Origin: Globodera rostochiensis
Taxonomy: Eukaryota; Nematoda; Chromadorea; Rhabditida; Heteroderidae
DNA length: 64,000 bases
Direction of reading: 5' to 3'
Assembly (NCBI GenBank): GCA_018350325.1
Contig: JAEVLN010000017.1
Location: forward strand, 1,078,666-1,142,665
Positions within the stretch are counted from its first letter, which is position 1. Each line of letters begins with the position of its first letter. Made by a program: the position numbers and the translations under genes. Under the pieces are notes generated by a model. The model worked only from the letters and a program-made list of their open reading frames with translations, searched no databases and was not told the origin of the DNA. This document shows positions 1 through 10,167 of the stretch, piece by piece.

Positions 1-125
1 TTTTTGAACTTTTGGACTATTTTGGCATTTTTGACGACTTTTTTGAACTTTTGTGATTATTTTGCGCTTTTCAAAAAATTTCTTAAGAAAAATGAAAAAA
101 TCAAATTTTTCTTGCCAAGATCACA

Positions 126-265
126 AATTTTTTGCAAAATGCTAAAAATATGCACATAAAATGAAAAAAATATGCACATAAATAGCGAAATATGCACAAA
201 TATGCAAATATGCACATAAATCGCGAAATATGCAAAAATATGCAAAATATGCACATGGAAATGCG
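126..265. repeat. AT-rich tandem repeat of TATGCACATAAA-like units
   Basis: Imperfect tandem units containing TATGCACATAAA. The same repeat is seen at 7340-7435 and, through the duplication, at 7666-7805. The overlapping open frame of ~79 codons on the minus strand is only phenylalanine/histidine-rich repeat translation. Confidence 0.7.
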
Positions 266-845
266 TTCTAGAAGCTTCAAACCAAGCTGAAAACACGTTT
301 TTCGTGCGTTTCAGGCTGTTCCCAGTTCCGGAAAAAAATATGCATGTGCATATAATTTGCTTCCCTATTCATGTTCAATTGGTTTAGATAATAAGGCGGT
401 AATAGAATACGTGTAATTCAAACCACTTTAAAGCAAGTTATGAGCCCGGGACTGAAGTGTCTTTTTCAATGGGGACTCAGTTATACATGTGAAAAAAATC
501 GCTTTTTTTTATGCCTTCAAAGATGCTAAAAACGATTCCGGGTTTTGGCGGTTCCGGTTCCAATTTTTCGCAGTTCCGGAACCGGAGCATCACTGGCACC
601 ACCTCTAGTGGGGGAACCAAAAAAAACAAAAAACATATAAATCGGTCTAATCAAGTCAAATGAGTTGCCCGGTATCGGGATCCCGGGCCGGGATTGGTCG
701 GGATTACCCCGTTTTTGGAATCCCGGTTCCAGTTTTCGAAACCAGATCCTGGTGGTTCACCACATTGAGCAAATTGTATCATTCGACTCCACTCTCAAGC
801 GTAACGAACCCAATCCATAAATTTTTTTGGCCTGGCGGAAACCGG

Positions 846-1292
846 GGTCAACCCATCTCATCAACACCCAACTCATCAATACCCAACTCATCAACGCCCA
901 ACTCATCAACAATATCGGGGCACTCACTTGCTTCAACCTTAACCAATTCACAAAATCTTAGCGCCAATCGAAAGATCTCGAAGAGTTGAAGCTAACATTA
1001 AGTTAAAACTTTGCGTTGGACAAGTTTCAAAAAAGTTATGGCCTTAACACTTGAGAAATTTAAATTCCGATTTTTGGGGGTTTTCTGGGCATAACTTTAT
1101 TGAAACTTGTCCAATCGCAAAGCTTTAACTTAATGTTAGCTTCAACTTTTCGAGATCCTTCGATTGGCGTTAAGATTTTCTGAATCGGTTAAGGTTGAAG
1201 CAAGTTATTGCCCCGATCTTGATTGTTGATGAGTTGGGTGTTGATGAGTTGGGTATTGATGAGTTGGGTATTGATGAGTTGGGTATTGATGA
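846..1292. mobile_element. Foldback-type element with tandem termini
   Basis: The stretch is a long imperfect inverted repeat. The left arm (about 850-1045) and right arm (about 1090-1292) are reverse complements across a short centre near 1065. Each arm ends in tandem 15-bp units (CCCAACTCATCAATA on the left, its complement on the right). This architecture is known from foldback transposons. The right end abuts the first PUF satellite unit, so it probably inserted there. No ORF of its own is credible. Confidence 0.6.
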
Positions 1293-1293
1293 G

Positions 1294-3035
1294 CAACTAC
1301 ATGATCAAACATGTGATTCAGCATGGACTGTCCGAAGACCGGGAGACTGATGCGTAGCTGCACGAAAATCTGTTCACTTTGGTCACGGATCAGAAGGGCA
1401 ACTACGTGATCAAACATGTGATTGAGCATGGACTGCCTGAAGATCGGGAGACACGATGCGCTGCTACATGAAAATCTATTTACTTTGGTCACGGATCAGA
1501 AGGCAACTACACGATCTAACATGTGATTGAGCATGGACTGCCTAGATCGGGAGACACGATGCGCAGCTGCACGAAAATCTGTTCACTTTGGTCACGGATC
1601 AGAAGGGCAACTACATGATCAAACATGTGATTGAGCATGGACTGCCTGAAGATCGGGAGACACGATGCGCTGCTACATGAAAATCTGTTCTCTTTGGTCA
1701 TGGATCAGTATGGCAACTACATTATCATGCATGTGATTGAGCATGGACTGGCTGAAGATCGGGAGACACGATGAGCTGCTGCATGAAAATCTGTTCTCTT
1801 TGGTCATGGATCAGTATGGCAACTACATTATGATGCATGTGATTGAGCATGGACTGCCTGAAGATCGGGAGACACGATGCGCTGCTACATGAAAATCTAT
1901 TTACTTTGGTCACGGATCAGAAGGCAACTACATGATCAAACATGTGATTGAGCATGGACTGTCCGAAGACCGGGAGTCACTATGCGCAGCTGCATGAAAA
2001 TCTATTTACTTTGGTCACGGATCAGAAGGCAACTACATGATCAAACATGTGATTGAGCATGGACTGTCCGAAGACCGGGAGTCACTATGCGCAGCTGCAT
2101 GAAAATCTATTTACTTTGGTCACGGATCAGAAGGCAACTACATGATCAAACATGTGATTGAGCATGGACTGTCCGAAGACCGGGAGTCACTATGCGCAGC
2201 TGCATGAAAATCTATTTACTTTGGTCACGGATCAGAAGGGCAACTACACGATCAAACATGTGATTGAGCATGGACTGTCCGAAGACCGGGAGTCACTATG
2301 CGCAGCTGCACGAAAATCTGTTCACTTTGGTCACGGATCAGAAGGGCAACTACACGATCAAACATGTGATTGAGCATGGACTGTCCGAAGACCGGGAGTC
2401 ACTATGCGCAGCTGCATGAAAATCTATTTACTTTGGTCACGGATCAGAAGGCAACTACACGATCAAACATGTGATTGAGCATGGACTGCCTAGATCGGGA
2501 GACACGATGCGCAGCTGCACGAAAATCTGTTCACTTTGGTCACGGATCAGAAGGCAACTACATTATCATGCATGTGATTGAGCATGGACTGCCTGAAGAT
2601 CGGGAGACACGATGCGCAGCTGCACGAAAATCTGTTCACTTTGGTCACGGATCAGAAGGGCAACTACATGATCAAACATGTGATTGAGCATGGACTGCCT
2701 GAAGATCGGGAGACACGATGCGCTGCTACATGAAAATCTGTTCTCTTTGGTCATGGATCAGTATGGCAACTACATTATCATGCATGTGATTGAGCATGGA
2801 CTGGCTGAAGATCGGGAGACACGATGAGCTGCTGCATGAAAATCTGTTCTCTTTGGTCATGGATCAGTATGGCAACTACATGATCAAACATGTGAGCATG
2901 GACTGCCTGAACATCGAGAGCCATGATGCGCAGTCTGCACGAAAAACGTCTTTGGCAACACTGATCACGGATGAAGTGTCGCGGGCCAAGTTACGCTTTA
3001 TACATACAATACACAAATGGATTTTGCCAAGCTAA
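1294..3035 (+). pseudogene. PUF (Pumilio) repeat exon amplified into a ~105-bp satellite
   Basis: Tandem units of about 105-107 bp each encode most of a PUF RNA-binding repeat: [12 protein letters not shown], then SEDRE, then [19 protein letters not shown] repeats are normally 36 residues (108 nt). Here the two halves of each unit lie in different frames because of small deletions after the GAG codon and in the AAGGGC run, and TGA stops recur. No continuous PUF domain can be read across the array. About 16 units are present. The last unit ends in a divergent tail (2930-3035). I infer that one PUF exon was copied and then propagated as a non-coding satellite. Confidence 0.75.
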
Positions 3036-3169
3036 TGTTGCTTGTGAGACCCCAGTTTTTAAATCTCGACAGAAATTTAGTAATGTAACGTGGTTGAAAT
3101 GTTGTTTTTGCTTGGTGGCCAAAATGGATGAATGAAATTGAGGGTGCTAAACCGTGAGCTTGTTATGCG

Positions 3170-3298
3170 TTGTCTGCACGGAAACGTGTTTAATTGGTTT
3201 CGGATCAGAATGGTAGACACGTGATCAAACATGTGATTGATCATGGACTGCTCGAGGACCGAGCCCATTATGCGCAGACTGCAGGGGAATGTGTTCAC
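3170..3298 (+). pseudogene. Diverged PUF repeat split by a hAT insertion
   Basis: This piece reads LVSDQNGRHVIKHVIDHGLL followed by EDRAHYAQ, a PUF repeat more diverged than the satellite units and so probably closer to the ancestral gene. It stops at the hAT element that starts at 3299. The continuation after the element (3827 on, TTTGGTCTCGTTACGC...) resembles the tail that follows the satellite at 2960-3020. Confidence 0.65.
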
Positions 3299-3826
3299 CA
3301 GTGTTTTGCTGTTCCAGCTTGGCCTGTTCTGTTCCTGATAGACCCCATTGTTTATTGGAATTCAGCAAAAAAGGCAAAGAATTAATTAATAAGACACTAT
3401 TATCGGCTGGGGATTTTCAGGAATTGGAACCCGCTAAGGAATTGGCTTTTAAAATATTTGCGATTCCGGCAATGGCTGCGCCAATTGAACGTGTTTGGTC
3501 TAAGGCTGGCTCGGCCACAGTACATCAGAGGAGTCTTACAAAATACGAATTGTTGAACGATCAGTTGATTGTTTATGTTAACGAGCATCTTAATCCTCAA
3601 TTTTTCAGTGATTGAACCACTTGTCCAATGAATCATCGATTAAAATTTCAGACTGAATTTCACTCACAAAATTTTTAATTTGGAACAGTCTAAGAACAGC
3701 TTACTCTGTTCTGTTCCTGTTCTGTTCTCGAGGTTGGAACAGAACAGGAACAGAACAGATAGGCTGTTCTAAAATTTGAGAACAGAACAGGAACAGACCC
3801 AAAATTGTTGGAACAGCAAAACACTG
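3299..3826 (+). mobile_element. Short hAT transposon, 528 bp, with intact 8-bp target duplication
   Basis: The ends are inverted repeats: CAGTGTTTTGCTGTTCCA at the left, matched by its complement at the right. The 8-bp direct repeat GTGTTCAC flanks it at 3291-3298 and 3827-3834, as expected for hAT. The internal ORF is the hAT C-terminal dimerisation region (3331-3615), and most of the transposase is missing, so this is a non-autonomous deletion derivative. It interrupts a PUF repeat. Confidence 0.85.
3331..3615 (+). pseudogene. hAT transposase C-terminal fragment
   Basis: The reading frame contains the hAT dimerisation signature, AFKIFAIPAMAAPIERVWSK followed by AGSATVHQRSLT and a region around LLNDQLIVYVNEHL. 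The DDE catalytic core and zinc finger are absent. The frame ends at a TGA at 3613-3615 inside the element. Confidence 0.8.
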
Positions 3827-3976
3827 GTGTTCACTTTGGTCTCGTTACGCTTTATACAATACAATACACACATGGCTTTACAAAATGATCTGTTTAGGGG
3901 GATGCATTATGATGGGATTTACATATGGTTTGGGCGGTAGATCCTATAATCGCATCTCGTTGCGGCGCATCGTCGT

Positions 3977-4424
3977 CTAGATGTTGTACTGGATGGCGAT
4001 CTTCTTTCTTCGCTGCATTCCGTCCACATGGAACCACTCGGGCTTGTACGTCGCGTCTTCCGCTGAGTCAGGCGCATTGCGCCAGCGCACTGTGATATGG
4101 TCGTTAGCGCAGCGCTCCATTTGACGCTCCGTGATGATCATGGCGTCGCAGGAGATTCTAATGGTGACGGACTTCTTGGGGCCGATAAGACCATTCGAAG
4201 GGTTCATGGTGATACGCTTCGGCTTGGTAGTGTTGAGTTTGAAGATGATGCGCTTTGTCCCAGTATTGATGATCTAAATTAAAATAACTTAAACGAGATA
4301 TTGTACCGCGGCCAAATGATGCACTTACCCGCACGTAGTAAGAGGCGTTGTTGTCGAACGGTGCATTGAAGACGATCTTCTGAGCGGGCATCGTTGCGAC
4401 GTCTTCTGGAGGAAGGTGCGCCAT
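3977..4424 (-). CDS. Major sperm protein (MSP) domain protein, 2 exons
   Basis: Exon 1 is 4424-4329 and exon 2 is 4273-3977, split by a 55-bp intron with a GTAAGT donor and TTTAG acceptor (phase 0). This gives 130 residues, very close to the ~127 of nematode MSPs. The MSP signature is clear: a PAQKIVFNAPF strand, IINTGTKRIIFKLNTTKPKR, then NPSNGLIGPKKSVTIRI, and a C-terminal KKIAIQYNI strand where MSPs have a similar hydrophobic end. MSPs are sperm cytoskeletal and signalling proteins, but many nematode proteins carry single MSP domains, and the 28-residue insertion with RWRNAPDSAEDAT is less conserved. It lies on the same strand as the capsid-like fragment and TM ORF. No frame damage is visible. 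Confidence 0.82.
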
Positions 4425-4429
4425 TTGTT

Positions 4430-5585
4430 GATGATGTTGTCGAGGTCCTTCGTTGTGTATTGTTGAGAACGTTGCTTGTTGTTTGCTAATGCGAAAAATT
4501 TAAAAAAGCACTACGTTTATATACAATTCAACTTTGTCACACTCTTAACTTTTTGTAACGAATCTCCAATGAAAAATGTATAAAAATTTTTTGCTAAGTA
4601 TGCTAGAAAGACTAATTATTACATTTATTTCAAACCACAGTATCAATTTTTGGTAAGAATCGAGAAATGCTAATTCGCATTTTCAGCTTGAACGTCCTGT
4701 TAATGCAAATGTGCTCGCCAGAGTCCAATATCTGTTTGCCGGACGGTGAGCAAAAGACAAGCGGCTCAATTCTACGGGTTGGTGAGCAATTTATTTTTAG
4801 CGGTGCGCATTTCTACGAGAGCAACCTCCGAAAACTGTCGGTGCGCAATTCTCCAGTGCGCTTTCCGTTCAACATTACCAATCCCGCTTTTTTCTATTTT
4901 TTGCTTTTAATCGTGCGACATTTTCCAACGTTACGTTCTTATGCCAAAACCTCAAATACAAAAAACTCATTATCCTTCGGACACCTGCATCGGCCTTTGC
5001 GGCAAAACACACCCCTATGTATATAATTTTATTAAAGTTTTAACAAAATATTTTTTACCAGAAGATTAATTGACAAAATCCATGTGTGTATTGTATTGTA
5101 TAAAGCGTAACTTGGCCCGCGACGCTTTTTTAAAGAAGTTCTACAATTCGGCCTATAATTTCTTTTACGGGCAAATGCAGACCCATATTTTCCAACAAAA
5201 CGACTTCTAAGTAAATCCAAAGCCGGATTGGCTTAGGCCTAAGCCTAACAAACCCCAAACTAGGGTGGCTTAGGCCTAAGACTTACGAAATTAGGGACTG
5301 CTTCTTGCCCGTAAAGGAAATTAATTAGAATTTTACAGTGACTGGTGCCCCATTTAAATGTCGGAATTATAATTACATTTTTTAATTACCTACCGATCCG
5401 GTTAGTAGATAATGCGCCCATAAATTACTGCCCCTAAACCCCGCGGCAATGAAAGAATTTTTATATTAAAAATACGAACATGTTACACTACTGTACCATG
5501 TGGTACATGGGAATATAAAAGCGATTATGATATTGTCTTGCTACTATTCGATCTTTTATTTTTCAATGTATATGATTGTCTCTTC
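4430..5585. other. Intergenic stretch with uncertain ORFs
   Basis: No gene is established here. A plus-strand ORF at 4667-5026 starts with MLIRIFSLNVLLMQM and has two cysteines, but codon choice and length are not convincing. A second frame at about 4940-5068 reads MPKPQIQKTHYPSDTCIGLC to a TAA. 5080-5130 is an inverted relative of the PUF tail (ACTTGGCCCGCGACGC), and 5225-5290 contains a short GGCTTAGGCCTAAG palindromic repeat. Confidence 0.4.
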
Positions 5586-5990
5586 TTATTCTTTCACGGC
5601 ACGCCCACTGTTTCCACTGTCCTCTTCGTGCTGCTTCTGAGAACTTTCAGCAGAGACCATCATAGGTATGGCGATTGAGGCGGCTACCGCACTTCGCATT
5701 GGCTCCGGAATTCCAATTGCGATGTGTGAAGACACACGATTCGCCTCATCTATTGCAGCTTGTTGTTGGTTCTCAAGGACGTGATTGTTGGCGTCTGTTA
5801 TGTAGCCGGTATGGCGTAGCCAGCGTACAATTGCCAACCAACATAGAAGGAATATCAGCAAAACGATGGCGTAATTTGCGAACACGAGTAATGCTTGAAG
5901 CAGCTGCATTTGGAAGCCGCGCTCGTCACCGTTGTTAGCGTTAGGTGATGACGCTGCAGCGTTGTTATTGAGACTCGCTGCTGCAAACAT
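5586..5990 (-). CDS. Small single-pass membrane protein, unknown
   Basis: The ATG at 5990-5988 overlaps the TGA of the upstream ORF (TGATG). The 134-residue product starts MFAAASLNNNAAASSPNANN, has one strong transmembrane segment (ALLVFANYAIVLLIFLLCWL) about residues 30-52, and ends in a polar E/S-rich tail. The open frame extends upstream to 6137, but that part looks like an out-of-frame reading of the ORF at 5990-6157. It sits directly downstream of the capsid-like fragment on the same strand. I infer it may be part of the same virus-like element, but I do not recognise it. Confidence 0.5.
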   Translation of the reverse strand: MFAAASLNNNAAASSPNANNGDERGFQMQLLQALLVFANYAIVLLIFLLCWLAIVRWLRHTGYITDANNHVLENQQQAAIDEANRVSSHIAIGIPEPMRSAVAASIAIPMMVSAESSQKQHEEDSGNSGRAVKE

Positions 5991-6157
5991 CAGTTGTTGG
6001 TAGTGTCTGGTTTGATTTCTAGTGTATGGGTAAAGTTCATTGGGGATACGATTGGAGCGGATGCGATGATCCGTTCGTAAATTTCCGGTTGGGCGTTGAA
6101 GCGAAGTGCATCTGCTGGCTCGTAGACAATCATCCAACTCATGTTGGAACCCGCCAT
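5990..6157 (-). CDS. Short ORF, 55 residues, overlapping the next start codon
   Basis: It reads MAGSNMSWMIVYEPADALRF through to ...EIKPDTTNN and ends in a TGA that shares one base with the ATG of the membrane ORF. Amino-acid composition is protein-like (aromatic, mixed charge), unlike the alternative frame on top of it. A TGATG stop/start overlap is typical of compact viral gene blocks and rare in nematode genes. The function is unknown. Confidence 0.45.
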   Translation of the reverse strand: MAGSNMSWMIVYEPADALRFNAQPEIYERIIASAPIVSPMNFTHTLEIKPDTTNN

Positions 6158-6240
6158 CGGTGTGCGTGTGGGTGTGTGAGAGAAAGAGTGTGAACAGGCG
6201 TTTTTTGAGAGTGTAAATTTAGGGTCTTGTTTAAATGTAT

Positions 6241-6899
6241 TTATGCAATTTTTAAGTACGATATAATGTGACGGTTATAATCAATCATGATCAGCTGATC
6301 AAACTCTCCAAGAACAATCAGCTCAGCACCGCCGGCTGGTATGCCAGCGTTGAACTGCAATCGAATGCTGGTCGTACCGGAGCGCAACAGTTCAAAGCCG
6401 CAACCGTCATCCAGCGTCGACGTGAGCGGCACAACGAAGAAGGTCCATCCGTCGTGGAACTGGTCCAGCGTGATGTCCATGGAGCGTTCCGAATTCGTCA
6501 TGCCCAACGCTTCGTACATGTTGACAAACGGTCGAATGTAAGCAGCGTCTGCAAAATTCATGCGATACGGCACTGCCAGGTACGCCTGGCCAGCCGCATG
6601 GATACTGATGTCTCGGATGGAATAGGGGCGGAAGTTGAAAGGTGAGTGTGCCAAATGGCCGTTGAACGCTCGGTTGAGCACCAGGGCAATCGTGACGCGT
6701 CGCGGAATTGTGTCAGAAAAGATGTTCTAATCCATCTTACGACGGCCGACAGGTAGACGGACTTGACCTCAGTTTTGCGTACCGCATATGTGGCCGGCTG
6801 GCGTTCCAGCGTTTTGTAGATGGACATGTTTAGCGACGGTTGCACCTCTACCATTTTCACGTAGAGATTGATGTCATGTAGGTAAAGCCCGTATTGGGT
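6241..6899 (-). pseudogene. Polinton/Maverick-type major capsid-like fragment, decayed
   Basis: Two overlapping minus-strand frames resemble the capsid family represented by C. elegans F54H12.2, a Maverick/Polinton protein (family assignment from memory). The upstream frame (about 6899-6725) has LYLHDINLYVKMVEVQPSLN. The downstream frame (6711-6241) has LNRAFNGHLAHSPFNF, then AGQAYLAVPYRMNFADAAYI, and ends around LGEFDQLIMIDYNRH. The frames are offset near 6690-6740 and a TAG lies in the downstream frame there, so this copy is broken. Only the C-terminal half is present. The upstream frame is continuous with Rab7-like exon 3. Inference: an old integrated element remnant. Confidence 0.6.
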
Positions 6900-7327
6900 T
6901 TGCATTTTCACCTCCGTCCCGTCAACTGTGAGATCTTTTGTCAGAAAATCACAGCCAACCTGAACATTTTGCCGATTTAGCAGAATCATTTATGCATTTT
7001 TATTTTTCAAGAAAATTGATTTTTGGGAAAGTGGTCCACCATCTGTGTGCTGCACACCTTTTAAGAAAACAAATTCGTTTTTCTTTCGAATACCTCAGAA
7101 ACTCAAAACCGATCAAATCGAAGTTAACCATAAATTTAACCGTTGCTTTGTACGCACTGACAAATTGACGATTAACGTATTGGTTCATCAGTGAGCTCTT
7201 CCCAACCCCGGCCTCGCCTGAATACAGTAAAAAATGGTTACCAATTTTCTGGTATGAGGCATAGTCAACCTAAAAGAATCACTTTCAGCATCATTTTGCG
7301 TTGGGTCGGACGATTTTGATTATTCAT
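6900..7327 (-). pseudogene. Rab7-like small GTPase, first three exons only
   Basis: Exons are 7327-7270, 7217-7141 and 6959-6900, with consistent phases 1 and 0. The product begins MNNQNRPTQRKMMLKVILLG and continues with the P-loop GEAGVGKS, then SLMNQYVNRQFVSAYKAT and VGCDFLTKDL. This is the N-terminus of Rab7-type GTPases through switch I. The next expected segment (WDTAGQE, switch II) never appears. Instead the frame runs directly into capsid-like sequence at 6899. The GTPase is therefore truncated. Rab7 acts in late endosome-lysosome transport, but this copy could not bind and cycle GTP normally. Confidence 0.8.
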
Positions 7328-7339
7328 GTTTAGGGAGGC

Positions 7340-7435
7340 AAAAAATATGCACATAAAATCTTGAAATATGCGCATAAAATATGCACCAAAAATTGCAAAA
7401 TATGCACATAAAATGAAAAAATATGCACATAAATT
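7340..7435. repeat. AT-rich TATGCACATAAA-like repeat
   Basis: Units of TATGCACATAAA immediately upstream (minus-strand sense) of the Rab7-like first exon. The same units occur at 126-265 and 7666-7805. Confidence 0.65.
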
Positions 7436-7665
7436 TTCCAAATTCAATATAAAATTTCCCCAAAATTCTTCAAATTCATTCATCAATGGTTAAAATTGCT
7501 GATGAGACACATATTCAAAATTTCAAGTGTTTTGGCGTCTTTTTTGAACTTTTGGACTATTTTGGCATTTTTGACGACTTTTTTGAACTTTTGTGATTAT
7601 TTTGCGCTTTTCAAAAAATTTCTTAAGAAAAATGAAAAAATCAAATTTTTCTTGCCAAGATCACA

Positions 7666-7805
7666 AATTTTTTGCAAAATGCTAAAAATATGCACATAAA
7701 ATGAAAAAAATATGCACATAAATAGCGAAATATGCACAAATATGCAAATATGCACATAAATCGCGAAATATGCAAAAATATGCAAAATATGCACATGGAA
7801 ATGCG
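7666..7805. repeat. AT-rich TATGCACATAAA-like repeat, duplicate
   Basis: Copy of 126-265 within the second copy of the segmental duplication. Confidence 0.7.
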
Positions 7806-8385
7806 TTCTAGAAGCTTCAAACCAAGCTGAAAACACGTTTTTCGTGCGTTTCAGGCTGTTCCCAGTTCCGGAAAAAAATATGCATGTGCATATAATTTGC
7901 TTCCCTATTCATGTTCAATTGGTTTAGATAATAAGGCGGTAATAGAATACGTGTAATTCAAACCACTTTAAAGCAAGTTATGAGCCCGGGACTGAAGTGT
8001 CTTTTTCAATGGGGACTCAGTTATACATGTGAAAAAAATCGCTTTTTTTTATGCCTTCAAAGATGCTAAAAACGATTCCGGGTTTTGGCGGTTCCGGTTC
8101 CAATTTTTCGCAGTTCCGGAACCGGAGCATCACTGGCACCACCTCTAGTGGGGGAACCAAAAAAAACAAAAAACATATAAATCGGTCTAATCAAGTCAAA
8201 TGAGTTGCCCGGTATCGGGATCCCGGGCCGGGATTGGTCGGGATTACCCCGTTTTTGGAATCCCGGTTCCAGTTTTCGAAACCAGATCCTGGTGGTTCAC
8301 CACATTGAGCAAATTGTATCATTCGACTCCACTCTCAAGCGTAACGAACCCAATCCATAAATTTTTTTGGCCTGGCGGAAACCGG

Positions 8386-8831
8386 GGTCAACCCATCTCA
8401 TCAACACCCAACTCATCAATACCCAACTCATCAACGCCCAACTCATCAACAATATCGGGGCACTCACTTGCTTCAACCTTAACCAATTCACAAAATCTTA
8501 GCGCCAATCGAAAGATCTCGAAGAGTTGAAGCTAACATTAAGTTAAAACTTTGCGTTGGACAAGTTTCAAAAAAGTTATGGCCTTAACACTTGAGAAATT
8601 TAAATTCCGATTTTTGGGGGTTTTCTGGGCATAACTTTATTGAAACTTGTCCAATCGCAAAGCTTTAACTTAATGTTAGCTTCAACTTTTCGAGATCCTT
8701 CGATTGGCGTTAAGATTTTCTGAATCGGTTAAGTGAAGCAAGTTATTGCCCCGATCTTGATTGTTGATGAGTTGGGTGTTGATGAGTTGGGTATTGATGA
8801 GTTGGGTATTGATGAGTTGGGTATTGATGAG
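8386..8831. mobile_element. Foldback-type element, duplicate copy
   Basis: Copy of the element at 846-1292 carried by the segmental duplication, with a few indels in the right arm. Confidence 0.6.
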
Positions 8832-9533
8832 CAACTACATGATCAAACATGTGATTCAGCATGGACTGTCCGAAGACCGGGAGACTGATGCGCAGCTGCA
8901 CGAAAATCTGTTCACTTTGGTCACGGATCAGAAGGGCAACTACGTGATCAAACATGTGATTGAGCATGGACTGCCTGAAGATCGGGAGACACGATGCGCT
9001 GCTACATGAAAATCTATTTACTTTGGTCACGGATCAGAAGGCAACTACACGATCTAACATGTGATTGAGCATGGACTGCCTAGATCGGGAGACACGATGC
9101 GCAGCTGCACGAAAATCTGTTCACTTTGGTCACGGATCAGAAGGCAACTACATTATCATGCATGTGATTGAGCATGGACTGCCTGAAGATCGGGAGACAC
9201 GATGCGCAGCTGCACGAAAATCTGTTCACTTTGGTCACGGATCAGAAGGGCAACTACATGATCAAACATGTGATTGAGCATGGACTGCCTGAAGATCGGG
9301 AGACACGATGCGCTGCTACATGAAAATCTGTTCTCTTTGGTCATGGATCAGTATGGCAACTACATTATCATGCATGTGATTGAGCATGGACTGGCTGAAG
9401 ATCGGGAGACACGATGAGCTGCTGCATGAAAATCTGTTCTCTTTGGTCATGGATCAGTATGGCAACTACATTATGATGCATGTGATTGAGCATGGACTGC
9501 CTGAAGATCGGGAGACACGATGCGCTGCTACCC
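8832..9533 (+). pseudogene. PUF-derived satellite, shorter duplicate array
   Basis: The same ~105-bp PUF-derived units as at 1294-3035, but only about seven. It breaks off mid-unit at about 9533, where Rab7-like exon 2 sequence begins. The first unit reads in frame as [20 protein letters not shown], which shows the PUF origin clearly. Confidence 0.75.
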
Positions 9534-9720
9534 GTTGCTTTGTACGCACTGACAAATTGACGATTAACGTATTGGTTCATCAGTGAGCTCTTCCCAACCC
9601 CGGCCTCGCCTGAATACAGTAAAAAATGGTTTCCAATTTTCTGGTATGAGGCATAGTCAACCTAAAAGAATCACTTTCAGCATCATTTTGCGTTGGGTCG
9701 GACGATTTTGATTATTCATG
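9534..9720 (-). pseudogene. Second Rab7-like fragment (exons 1 and 2)
   Basis: Duplicate of 7141-7327: the P-loop exon and start exon are intact, but exon 3 is missing. The minus-strand frame reads MNQYVNRQFVSAYKAT and then runs into PUF satellite. It marks the right side of the copy-2 deletion. Confidence 0.7.
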
Positions 9721-10078
9721 TTCAATTGGTTTAGATAATAAGGCGGTAATAGAATACGTGTAATTCAAACCACTTTAAAGCAAGTTATGAGCCCGGGACT
9801 GAAGTGTCTTTTTCAATGGGGACTCAGTTATACATGTGAAAAAAATCGCTTTTTTTTATGCCTTCAAAGATGCTAAAAACGATTCCGGGTTTTGGCGGTT
9901 CCGGTTCCAATTTTTCGCAGTTCCGGAACCGGAGCATCACTGGCACCACCTCTAGTGGGGGAACCAAAAAAAACAAAAAACATATAAATCGGTCTAATCA
10001 AGTCAAATGAGAGTTGCCCGGTATCGGGATCCCGGGCCGGGATTGGTCGGGATTACCCCGTTTTTGGAATCCCGGTTC
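9717..10078. repeat. Third partial copy of the duplicated unit
   Basis: From about 9717 the sequence again equals the 370-730 (7910-8270) block, including the CCCGGGACTGAAGTG segment and the GGTTCCGG stretch. It ends near 10078, where single-copy sequence starts. The junction at 9712-9722 lies on a shared TATTCATGTT found at both parental sites. Confidence 0.75.
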
Positions 10079-10167
10079 TGTAAAAGTGTTTGACAATACA
10101 AAACATACATCGGGCGGTTGGAGGGCGGCCTCCTCTGCTGATGCTGGTGATGAAGTTCAAGCAGTAC

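Larger units (their letters stand above)
1..7540. repeat. Tandem segmental duplication, copy 1 (enters from the left edge)
   Basis: The sequence at the left edge recurs starting at about 7541 with an offset of 7540, so positions 1 onward match 7541 onward almost base for base. The unit therefore spans at least 7.5 kb and holds the AT-rich repeats, a foldback element, the PUF satellite, the hAT copy, the MSP gene, the capsid fragment and the Rab7 exons. The left boundary lies outside the window. Confidence 0.85.
7541..9716. repeat. Tandem segmental duplication, copy 2, internally deleted
   Basis: It repeats the start of copy 1 through the foldback element and part of the PUF satellite. At about 9533 it jumps directly to sequence equal to 7141-7325 (Rab7 exons 1 and 2). 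Everything between the PUF array and Rab7 (hAT, MSP, transmembrane ORF, capsid) is missing from this copy. Confidence 0.8.

Noticed and set aside
1294..3035. CRISPR-like regular repeats
   Set aside because: The context is eukaryotic, units are contiguous without unique spacers, and they encode PUF residues.
5990..6137. N-terminal extension MDDCLRASRCTSLQRPTGNL of the membrane ORF
   Set aside because: It overlaps a more protein-like frame (MAGSNMSWMIVYEPADALRF), and the downstream ATG overlaps that frame's stop.
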